Assembly (NCBI RefSeq): GCF_014699005.1 | Contig: NZ_JACWZY010000001.1 | Location: 186,001-250,000 of the forward strand | DNA: 64,000 nt | Direction: 5' to 3' | DNA from: Spirosoma profusum | Lineage (GTDB): Bacteria; Bacteroidota; Bacteroidia; Cytophagales; Spirosomataceae | Shown here: one piece after another, positions 51,245 to 59,101 of the stretch | Position numbering within the stretch: position 1 is the stretch's first letter | Layout: the number at the start of each line of letters is the position of its first letter | Notes under the pieces: generated by a model | Seen by the model: only the letters and a program-made list of their open reading frames with translations | Databases searched by the model: none | What the model was told of the DNA's origin: nothing | Program-made: the position numbers and the translations under genes

Positions 51245-51352
51245 TTTTTGTCATGCTGAGGAACGAATCGGACCGCCGAAGCGGCATCTTAAAGCATCCA
51301 AACTTGAGAGTGAAGACAACTCAAGATGCTTCGTACCTCAGCATGACAAAAA
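51245..51352. repeat. inverted repeat IR7 (left arm filled, right arm empty)
   Basis: Left arm 51245-51290 has GAGGAACGAA, then TCGGACCGCCGAAGCG (51268-51283), then GCATCTT. The right arm 51323-51352 reads on the minus strand GAGGTACGAA directly followed by GCATCTT. Filled and empty forms of the insertion site therefore sit within one repeat. It follows the gene ending at 51229. Confidence 0.92.
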
Positions 51353-51417
51353 TAGCATGACAAAAAAAGGTGCAACGTATATATCAAATTGATTAACAAG
51401 ATTTTACAAGCATAATT

Positions 51418-52200
51418 ATGAAACTGAACTCTATTTTTTACGCCCTCACCCTCGCGCTACTGACCTCAACGGCCTATGCGCAGGTGAAGATTGGCACCAA
51501 CCCCGGCACCATCGGGGCAACCAGTAATTTGGAAGTGGAATCGTCTAATGGAACGAAGGTAGTAGTAGACAAAACAAATGGCAACTTAGGCGCTGGTGTT
51601 ACTGACCCAACGCACTCAATTGATGGCGCTGGTACTGCCCGATTGCGTAATATACCAGTCGGCACAAATAATCAAATTTTAACGACAGACGCGAATGGAA
51701 TTATTTTTAAACAAAATGCTCCAGCGGCTACATTGCCAGTTGTTTATGGCGTAACAACTGGCGCGGGTGTGAATTTATTGCCGGACGACATCTCACGCTA
51801 TACAGGAACATACATCATCTTACCCGCAAATTCAAGATATGTGGTATCAGCCACTATGTTGATGACAGCTGGGGCGCAAATAACTGGCATCACGGGTGCA
51901 TATATAAGAAGTTATTTTTCTGATTCTCCGACAGGTCTTGCCCTTACAGGCGACATAATTAACAATAATTCATTGATAAGCGGTAGTCTTTCAACAGGGC
52001 AATTTTACAGCTTGGTAACAGGTAGCGTCATCCTTCAAAACTCGACAAATATCCCTAAAGCCTACTACTATGTTGCCTATTTAGGTAATCCAAGTAGATC
52101 AGGTAGTGGTTCCGTTAACCTGCCACCCGCATTTACCATAGCATATTTTGGAGGAAATACTTGGGGTGAAAATCAACTATACGCTGTCCCAATCAACTAA
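51418..52200 (+). CDS. secreted hypothetical protein, paralogue A
   Basis: The 260-aa protein begins MKLNSIFYALTLALLTSTAY, a signal peptide cleaved near AQ. The next 25 residues (VKIGTNPGTIGATSNLEVES) are nearly identical to the protein at 52502. After that the two differ completely. The body (GAGVNLLPDDISRYTGTYII, RYVVSATMLMTAGAQITGI) is beta-rich without a recognised domain; it may be a trimeric C1q-like head as seen at the end of many Bacteroidota secreted proteins, but this is a guess. Such N-terminal regions with KIGTNP..I...S.LEVES recur in Bacteroidota surface proteins. Confidence 0.65.
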   Translation: MKLNSIFYALTLALLTSTAYAQVKIGTNPGTIGATSNLEVESSNGTKVVVDKTNGNLGAGVTDPTHSIDGAGTARLRNIPVGTNNQILTTDANGIIFKQNAPAATLPVVYGVTTGAGVNLLPDDISRYTGTYIILPANSRYVVSATMLMTAGAQITGITGAYIRSYFSDSPTGLALTGDIINNNSLISGSLSTGQFYSLVTGSVILQNSTNIPKAYYYVAYLGNPSRSGSGSVNLPPAFTIAYFGGNTWGENQLYAVPIN

Positions 52201-52501
52201 ATGAACACGTATTTATCATCGTATAGAACAGTCCTCTAAGTGTAAACTACCATTTGTCTGTTGGATCAAAAACTACTACTCTAGATAATATAGGCCAGTA
52301 GAATTATCCACAGCCTCCGCCCACCGGCAACCCGTTCTTTTTGGCGGGCCGTGGATAACCCGAAACAGGGATGGGGGAGGGGCATCCTGATTCCCGGCCC
52401 CCTACGATGAGAAGCCTGCGTCTCGCCAGGACGGTTTCCCGGTACGTTGGACGTAGTACGAATGAATGAATTGACTCACAAAGTTTTACGACAAAATAAG
52501 T
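52201..52501. other. intergenic region with large hairpin
   Basis: TTATCCAC (52304-52311) pairs with GTGGATAA (52351-52358), with additional GC-rich pairing inside, a likely terminator for paralogue A. The word CCGTTCTTTTTGGCG here (from about 52332) recurs after paralogue B (about 53327), so the duplication extended into the downstream region. Confidence 0.45.
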
Positions 52502-53236
52502 ATGAAACTAAACTCTATTTTTTACGCCCTCACCCTCGCGCTACTGACCTCGACGGCCTATGCGCAGGTGAAGATTGGTTCTAACCCCGGCACCATCGGG
52601 GCAACCAGTAATTTGGAAGTCGAAGCGGCTAACGGTAATAAAACCAGTGTGAATAAATCCACTGGTCAGGTGACTATTCAGGATGGGACACAAGGAGCTG
52701 CCAAAATTTTAACCTCTGACGCAAATGGTGGGGCTTCTTGGCAGACGTTGACTCAACAAAATATTCCGATAGTTGTTTTGATCGGCGCTCAATCAGGTGC
52801 ATATACCGTAACACCACGAACTGTGATAGGTATAAATGGGTATGGTCAACCTAAGGATCGAATTCCCTTGACAATTCGCCCTGGATCGTATTCTGGATAC
52901 GATGCTAGTACAAAACAATATACTATTCAGGAATCTGCTTATTACAGAGTTTATGCAGGTTCAAAATTCAAGGGAGCAAGCTCGACAGCCCCTTATTCTG
53001 GAACCAGTGTTAGACTATACTTATACCCATTTGGTGTCTTACAGCAATACGATGATATAAACGTTTTTACAGGACCGGTTCTGTCGGTCTTCTGGGAGGG
53101 GTTTTTAAACGCCGGGACGGTTCTAAGCGTTGCTGGATATGTTTTTGAAAGTCAAGTTTCAAATGGGAATAGCGCATTGCCCTTGGATAATGTAATTGCT
53201 ACTGAGGCCTTTATGTCAGTAACTAAATTGTTCTAA
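52502..53236 (+). CDS. secreted hypothetical protein, paralogue B
   Basis: The 244-aa protein has the same signal peptide as the gene at 51418 and opens VKIGSNPGTIGATSNLEVEA. Over the first about 125 bases the two genes differ at only a handful of positions, mostly third-codon positions, while the remaining sequence is unrelated in detail. The body has a beta-rich pattern (GQVTIQDGTQGAAKILTSDA, YRVYAGSKFKGASSTAPYSG). Paralogues with a shared head and swapped tail suggest recombination or strong diversifying selection of the exposed part. Confidence 0.65.
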   Translation: MKLNSIFYALTLALLTSTAYAQVKIGSNPGTIGATSNLEVEAANGNKTSVNKSTGQVTIQDGTQGAAKILTSDANGGASWQTLTQQNIPIVVLIGAQSGAYTVTPRTVIGINGYGQPKDRIPLTIRPGSYSGYDASTKQYTIQESAYYRVYAGSKFKGASSTAPYSGTSVRLYLYPFGVLQQYDDINVFTGPVLSVFWEGFLNAGTVLSVAGYVFESQVSNGNSALPLDNVIATEAFMSVTKLF

Positions 53237-53516
53237 ATGAATGATTAGGTGCTAGTAATAGTGAAATATTACTCTTCAGGTTATGAACTACTTGAAGAGC
53301 CACCACAGGTTGCGCCCACCTGTAAACCGTTCTTTTTGGCGTATCTATTTCCCGTTTATCTAAGCGCACTCAGCTTATGAAACCACGATTCCAAGTCCAT
53401 CACTCCGCCCCGGCGGATGCAGAACCCTATTCCCTTCGCATTTTCTGGCAAGGGTACTACGTGTCCACTTCACTCAACCTAAGCCAAATACGCTCGCTTT
53501 AAAATCACATCCATTT

Positions 53517-56500
53517 ATGAAGAGAACTCTCTACTTAGCTACCCTGCTTTGGTGCTGGGCGCTACTGGTTCAGGCGCAAAGCCAGATTAATGGCACCGTA
53601 CAGGTCCACCCCGGTGGTCATATGGGTGTTTTTAATAACCTGAACTTCAACACCGGCTACGTGATCACCCCCCGTAATTTACCGGGCGATAACATCTACT
53701 TTGCGGTGGGGGCGTCCCACACAGGCGCGTCGGATGCATCCCACGTCAACGGCTATGCCGAAGAAGCGGGTCATGCTACGTTTACGTTTCCGATTGGTAA
53801 CGGAACCACGTATCGGTCGGCGGGTATTTCGTCGGCCAGTACCGCCGTCAACTACCGGGCGGCCTACTTTTCGGTCAATCCCAGTTCTGCTACGTTGCCC
53901 ACGGGCGCACCGTTTTCTACGGCCGCGCGGGCTGCTGGCGTCAATGCCGTCAGTACGGTAGAGTATTGGGATATCGACGGGAGTAGCGCAGCGAGTATCA
54001 CCCTGAGCTGGAATGCCGCCAGCAACCTTACTACGTTAACCGGCGGTAACCCAAACCTGCTCATTATTGTCGGCTGGAATGGTAGCCAGTGGGTAAACCT
54101 GGGACGGGCGGGCGGTGTTTCCGGTACGTTAACCAGCACCGGCACCATTACGGCTACCAACGTAACACCGGATACGTACACCGCCTATACATTCGGTAGT
54201 AGTGTCTGTCAATTGGCCGTAGCCGCCAGCGCCTTATCGAATACGATTTGTGCGGGCGGCTCCATTTCGCTCAGTACCTCCACAACCGGCGCAGTCGGTT
54301 CGTTGACGTATGCATGGACCGGGCCGGGCGGCTATTCCGCCAGCGGTAGCGCCGTAACGATCAGTAATGCCAGTGTATCGGCTTCCGGTACGTACACCGT
54401 CGTCGTAACCGACGCGGGCAATGGCTGTAGCGCCACCGCTACCACAAGCGCGGTAACCGTGAGTCCGCAACCCACCATCAGCAGCGTCAGTACGTCGAAT
54501 CCAACATCCTGCGGCACGCCCACGGGTAGCTTGACACTGAACGGCTTAGCCCCATCAACCGCGTACCTCATTAGTTATAGCTACAACGGCGGAGCGGCTA
54601 CCACGGCTTCGTTAACGAGTAATGCATCGGGTCAGGTTACCATAGGTAGTCTGGCGGCTGGTAGTTATACGAACATTACGGCCAATAATGGAAGCTGTAC
54701 CAGTTCGGCCCAAACGGCCAGTTTGAGCGATCCGTCGGCTCCGGCTGCCCCATCCATCACGGCCAATCCAGCAACGTCGGTTATTTGTTTAGGTCAATCC
54801 ATTACGTTGACGGCCAGCGGATCGGGTACGAGCTTTACCTTCTCGGGGCCAGGAACTATAACTCCATCGGGCTCCTCGGTAATCGTTACCCCAACCAGTG
54901 TAGGCAATGCGGTGTATACCGCCACCCAAACCACAGCGGGCTGTACATCGGCGGCTGCTACGTATGCCGTAACGGTCAATTCGCAACCCGTTATTGGCAG
55001 CGTAACGCCAACGAATCCATCGTCCTGCGGCACGAACTCAGGAAGCATCACGCTCAACGGCTTAACGCCATCCCTGCAATATACAATCAGTTACAGCCGA
55101 AATGGTGGTTCGCCGACCACCGGTACGTTCACGGCCAACGGATCTGGTCAGGTAATCATCAGCGGTTTGTTCGCTGGTACGTACTCAGCGATTACGGCCA
55201 GCCAGGGTGCCTGCGCGTCGGCACCATATTCGGCCAGCGTTACGTTGGCTGATCCTACGCCCGCTGCACTGACCGCATCACAAATAACGGGCTTTAGTCC
55301 AACCTCCTGCGGCAGCAGCACCGGACGTATCGAAATCACCGGATTGCCGGCCAACGCCAGCGGTATCGTTATCAATTACACCAAAAACGGCGTGGCTACC
55401 TCGGCCAACGTATCGACTGACGCCAGCGGGAAAGCCACGATTTCGAGCCTTACGGCAGGTAACTATTCCAATTTTACGTATCAAAGTGGCGGCTGCACGT
55501 CAGCGCCTTACACGGGTAACGTAGCACTGACCGATCCGGGTCTTACCCCCCTCACCAGCAGTAACATCAGCAGCCTGAATCCAACCACCTGCGGAGGCAC
55601 GGATGGGTCGATCACGGTGTCGGGTCTGGCAGCGAATACAGCCATGACGCTGTCGTATCAACGTAACGGCGTCAACGGATCGGCCAACGTAACGACCAAC
55701 GGATCGGGGCAGGCAGTGATTCCCGGCTTATCGGCTGGTAACTACACCGTTATTGCCTATACGATTGGCGCTTGTACATCGGCTCCTTACAATGGCGCCG
55801 TGTCCATCTCCGATCCTGGCCTTGCCCAGTTGACACCAGCGAACGTATCGGGTAAAGCGCCATCGTTCTGCGGAGGAGTCAACGGACGTATCGACATCAC
55901 CGGATTGGCAGCTAACCAACTGATTACGGTTAACTATAAGAAAGATGGCGTGGCGCAACCCGCTGTCACGGCCATTTCGAACGGTGCGGGTCTGGTGACC
56001 ATCGCTAATTTAGGACAGGGTGTTTACACGGACATTACGTACACCATCGGAACCTGTACGTCGGCGCCCTACACCGGAAGCATCAACATGATGCAACCTG
56101 AGCTGACCGCTCCTCAGTTTACGGGCATCAACCCGGCTATTTGCGGAGCCAGCAACGGACGTATTGAAATCACCGGCTTAGGCAGCAGCCAGTCGATCAA
56201 CATCAACTATTCGTTCAACGGTACGCCCATCGTGGTAGCCGTAACGACCGATCCGACGGGGAAAGCCATCATTTCGGGTCTGGTTTCCGGCACCTACACC
56301 GCCTTCAGCTATTCGCAGGGCGCTTGTACGTCAACCTCCTACCCCGGCCCGATTGTCCTGAGCAATCCCGCCCCAACGATTCTGAATGCATCGAACGTAC
56401 TGGGCATCAACCCAACACGTTGCGGACAGGCCGATGGTCGGATTGAAATTACAGGGTTAGCCGGTAACGTATCGACCACGATCAACTACCGCCGGAATAG

Positions 56501-57776
56501 CATCGTACAGGTAGCGAACGTAACAACGGATGCGTCGGGCAAAGCGGTTATCACGGGTTTGACAGCCGCTGTGTACTCTGATTTTACCTACACACAAGGC
56601 ACCTGTACCTCAGCTCCTTACATCGGACCCGTTACGTTAACCGATCCAACCCCAACGGCGCTGACCGCTGCGAACGTAACACCGTTTAATCCAACCAGTT
56701 GCACCGCTACCGACGGACGTATTGAAATTACGGGTCTGGCCTCGAACGTAACGACCACGCTTTCCTACACCAAAGACGGCGTAGCGACAAGCACGACAGT
56801 CGTAACGGATGCCAGCGGAAAAGCAACGATCCCCAACTTAGGCGCAGGCAATTACTCGAATTTCAGCTATTCGCAGGGAACCTGTACGTCAGCGCCTTAC
56901 ACGGCTGTGTTGACGATTGGTGCCACGGGTTGCGGACGTATCAGTATGCGCGTATTCCTACAGGGCTCGCTGTTCAACAACGGCGGATCAATAGGTGCCA
57001 ACAGCCTTCCCCTGATGCGGGATAATCTACGGTCGGGTGGGTATCTGCCCCTGAATGATCCATACCGGACTGCTACGTATACCTCGGCCTTTACCCACGT
57101 CAATAACGCTCAATTCCAAACGATTCCCGCGTCGATGACCACCACAACCGGCGACAAAGCCATTGTAGACTGGGTATTCATCGAACTACGTGATAAATCG
57201 AATCCGGCCATTGTAAGCTACACCCGTTCGGGTCTGGTGCTACGTGATGGAACGGTCATCGACACCGATGGTCAAAGCAGTCTGAATTTCACCGGCATTC
57301 CAGCCGATAATTTCTACGTAGCAGTTCGTCACCGGAATCACCTGGGCGTAATGACGGCACAAACCATCACCATCCCCAGCAGCAGCACGGTCGATTTCAT
57401 TACGATGACCGATGCCCAACTTTGGAATACGACCGGCTACGACGGCGTTGAGCGGAGCACAATCACCGCCAGTGGTATCAGTGTTCGAGCGTTGTGGGCG
57501 GGTAATTCGGTACACAACAACAAGGTCAAATACATCGGTAACGGTACGGATTTGCCCGGCATTCTCTCGAATGTACTCAGCTATCCGGGCAGTGCCGGTG
57601 CCTACAACTTCAGCAATGCATTCGGGTATTTCATCGGGGATATCAACATGGATGGCCGGGCACTCTACATCGGTTCGGGTAACGACGGAGCCTTCATCCT
57701 GAGTAACGTACTGAACTATCCGCTGAACAGTACGAAAGTGTATAACTACGATCTATTCTTCCAACAAATCCCCTAG
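53517..57776 (+). CDS. large SprB-repeat/Ig-like surface adhesin with dockerin-like C-terminus
   Basis: The 1419-aa protein has a signal peptide (MKRTLYLATLLWCWALLVQA). An N-terminal beta domain (about 25-235) leads to an Ig-like domain (ICAGGSISLSTSTTG...LTYAWTGPGGYSAS). About nine repeats of roughly 85 residues follow with the SprB-like core NPTSCGGTDGSITVSGLAAN, ending in GxCTSAPYTG. The C-terminal 270 residues (RISMRVFLQGSLFNNGGSIG, FIGDINMDGRALYIGSGNDG) form a domain found at the end of many Bacteroidota adhesins; GDINMDG resembles a dockerin/calcium loop. It is likely a cell-surface adhesin or gliding-related protein. No classical T9SS tail motif is visible. Confidence 0.8.
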   Translation: MKRTLYLATLLWCWALLVQAQSQINGTVQVHPGGHMGVFNNLNFNTGYVITPRNLPGDNIYFAVGASHTGASDASHVNGYAEEAGHATFTFPIGNGTTYRSAGISSASTAVNYRAAYFSVNPSSATLPTGAPFSTAARAAGVNAVSTVEYWDIDGSSAASITLSWNAASNLTTLTGGNPNLLIIVGWNGSQWVNLGRAGGVSGTLTSTGTITATNVTPDTYTAYTFGSSVCQLAVAASALSNTICAGGSISLSTSTTGAVGSLTYAWTGPGGYSASGSAVTISNASVSASGTYTVVVTDAGNGCSATATTSAVTVSPQPTISSVSTSNPTSCGTPTGSLTLNGLAPSTAYLISYSYNGGAATTASLTSNASGQVTIGSLAAGSYTNITANNGSCTSSAQTASLSDPSAPAAPSITANPATSVICLGQSITLTASGSGTSFTFSGPGTITPSGSSVIVTPTSVGNAVYTATQTTAGCTSAAATYAVTVNSQPVIGSVTPTNPSSCGTNSGSITLNGLTPSLQYTISYSRNGGSPTTGTFTANGSGQVIISGLFAGTYSAITASQGACASAPYSASVTLADPTPAALTASQITGFSPTSCGSSTGRIEITGLPANASGIVINYTKNGVATSANVSTDASGKATISSLTAGNYSNFTYQSGGCTSAPYTGNVALTDPGLTPLTSSNISSLNPTTCGGTDGSITVSGLAANTAMTLSYQRNGVNGSANVTTNGSGQAVIPGLSAGNYTVIAYTIGACTSAPYNGAVSISDPGLAQLTPANVSGKAPSFCGGVNGRIDITGLAANQLITVNYKKDGVAQPAVTAISNGAGLVTIANLGQGVYTDITYTIGTCTSAPYTGSINMMQPELTAPQFTGINPAICGASNGRIEITGLGSSQSININYSFNGTPIVVAVTTDPTGKAIISGLVSGTYTAFSYSQGACTSTSYPGPIVLSNPAPTILNASNVLGINPTRCGQADGRIEITGLAGNVSTTINYRRNSIVQVANVTTDASGKAVITGLTAAVYSDFTYTQGTCTSAPYIGPVTLTDPTPTALTAANVTPFNPTSCTATDGRIEITGLASNVTTTLSYTKDGVATSTTVVTDASGKATIPNLGAGNYSNFSYSQGTCTSAPYTAVLTIGATGCGRISMRVFLQGSLFNNGGSIGANSLPLMRDNLRSGGYLPLNDPYRTATYTSAFTHVNNAQFQTIPASMTTTTGDKAIVDWVFIELRDKSNPAIVSYTRSGLVLRDGTVIDTDGQSSLNFTGIPADNFYVAVRHRNHLGVMTAQTITIPSSSTVDFITMTDAQLWNTTGYDGVERSTITASGISVRALWAGNSVHNNKVKYIGNGTDLPGILSNVLSYPGSAGAYNFSNAFGYFIGDINMDGRALYIGSGNDGAFILSNVLNYPLNSTKVYNYDLFFQQIP

Positions 57777-57800
57777 GTGCTCACCCAAATAAAAACGATC

Positions 57801-59006
57801 ATGAAAAAAGGACTGTTTAATGTACTACAATTTCTGATGGCCCTTATAGGCTGGGGCGGGTACGAGGTCGTTGCGCAGAATCGAATTGACGTAACCATAA
57901 AGTACAACACGACCACGACGCTATACGAGGTGTATGGCCGACCAAACTTCACCGACCCCGCGTTTGGGGTTGGGGCTGGTACGCAGATTTCGATTGTCTT
58001 ACCGGCCAGCGTCGCTGATAACGCCCTGACGGTTACGTCGGTGAACGGTGGTGCGTGGAGTGATGCCTCGCGTGTGTATGCCCCTGCCGCTGATCCATCC
58101 AATGATTTCCACGGAATCGCTACAGCAGGTAACTACGTCTCACTCGTGAGCGGTCAGGAAATTCTGTTTTTCACCTTCGGCGTAACGGGTGTCTGTTTGC
58201 CCGGTATTCGACTCTTCGAGAACCTGACAGATCCGTCGTCCAGCGCCCCCGGTTTTAGCGGTGGGGACTACAAAAACTACATCGGTGACGCGCTGAATTT
58301 TGGTGATGATGTATACCAAAGCAATTACTACGCCCCCGGCGGCCTGTGCGCGCTGCCGCCAACCATCGCCATCACGACCCCGCCAAACGGAACAACAACG
58401 ACGAACACAACACCCGTGGTCAGTGGAACCGCTACTCCGCTATCCAGCGTAACGGCTGGCGAAGGTGGCAATATCCTCTGCACAACCACGGCTGATGCTA
58501 GCGGAAACTGGTCCTGCTCAGGTAACACCTTCCCAACGGGACCGCATACCGTAACCGCCGTCACCAGCAACGCAGCAGGCGTTTCGCCCACGGCTACAAC
58601 CAACTTCACGGTAGTAACGGGAACCACATCCCTGACGGGTGGCCCCGGTAGCGTATTCAATGACCTGAATGGCAACTGCGTAGCGGATGCTGGCGAAACC
58701 TTAACGGGCTTGCCTGCTACGTTATTCGCCAAGGTGATTAATACGGCATCACCGACCGTAGCGCAACAGGCTGTGGCCGTAGCGCCGAATGGTAGCTTCG
58801 CCTTTACTGGATTGGCCAATGGAACATACACTGTCATCATTGACGACAATTCGCTAACGACTGACGTAACGCCCTTAGCGGGTTACCAGAATGCGTCTCG
58901 CGGTCCCTGGGTTGCCAATAATGGCGTAGTTACGGCCCCCACGCCGTCGCAGTTCTGCCTGCAATCCAATTGTCCACCGTTCACACTGCCAACGCTGTCA
59001 AAATAA
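57801..59006 (+). CDS. secreted Ig-like/SdrD B-like protein
   Basis: I start at ATG 57801 (MKKGLFNVLQFLMALIGWGG), which gives a signal sequence; the frame extends 24 bases upstream to a GTG. The 401-aa product has a cohesin-like N-terminal domain (about 25-180; PGIRLFENLTDPSSSAPGFS), then a Big_3-type bacterial Ig domain (TITTPPNGTTTTNTTPVVSG). The C-terminal SdrD B-like domain (SVFNDLNGNCVADAGETLTG, FTGLANGTYTVIIDDN) ends in a Cys-containing tail. It starts 24 bases after the previous adhesin stop, so the two are likely co-transcribed. Confidence 0.75.
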   Translation: MKKGLFNVLQFLMALIGWGGYEVVAQNRIDVTIKYNTTTTLYEVYGRPNFTDPAFGVGAGTQISIVLPASVADNALTVTSVNGGAWSDASRVYAPAADPSNDFHGIATAGNYVSLVSGQEILFFTFGVTGVCLPGIRLFENLTDPSSSAPGFSGGDYKNYIGDALNFGDDVYQSNYYAPGGLCALPPTIAITTPPNGTTTTNTTPVVSGTATPLSSVTAGEGGNILCTTTADASGNWSCSGNTFPTGPHTVTAVTSNAAGVSPTATTNFTVVTGTTSLTGGPGSVFNDLNGNCVADAGETLTGLPATLFAKVINTASPTVAQQAVAVAPNGSFAFTGLANGTYTVIIDDNSLTTDVTPLAGYQNASRGPWVANNGVVTAPTPSQFCLQSNCPPFTLPTLSK

Positions 59007-59061
59007 CCATCAGGCTATTGCTGGGTGGGCTTCTCAGGAACTCACTCCGCTATAGTTTGGT

Positions 59062-59077
59062 GAGGGTAACCCCTCAT
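59062..59077 (+). terminator. small hairpin between adhesin genes
   Basis: TGAGGG-taac-CCCTCA forms a short perfect stem about 55 bases after the stop at 59006 and 25 bases before the next start. It has no T-run and may be a weak terminator or leader structure. Confidence 0.35.
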
Positions 59078-59101
59078 CAATTACTATAAACCACCCAAGT
59101 T

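Noticed and set aside
53400..53420. CCGCCCCGGCGG as another 16-bp insertion unit
   Set aside because: It is a GC-rich palindrome but does not fit the YCGGRMCGCCGRAVCG alignment and no empty site is known.
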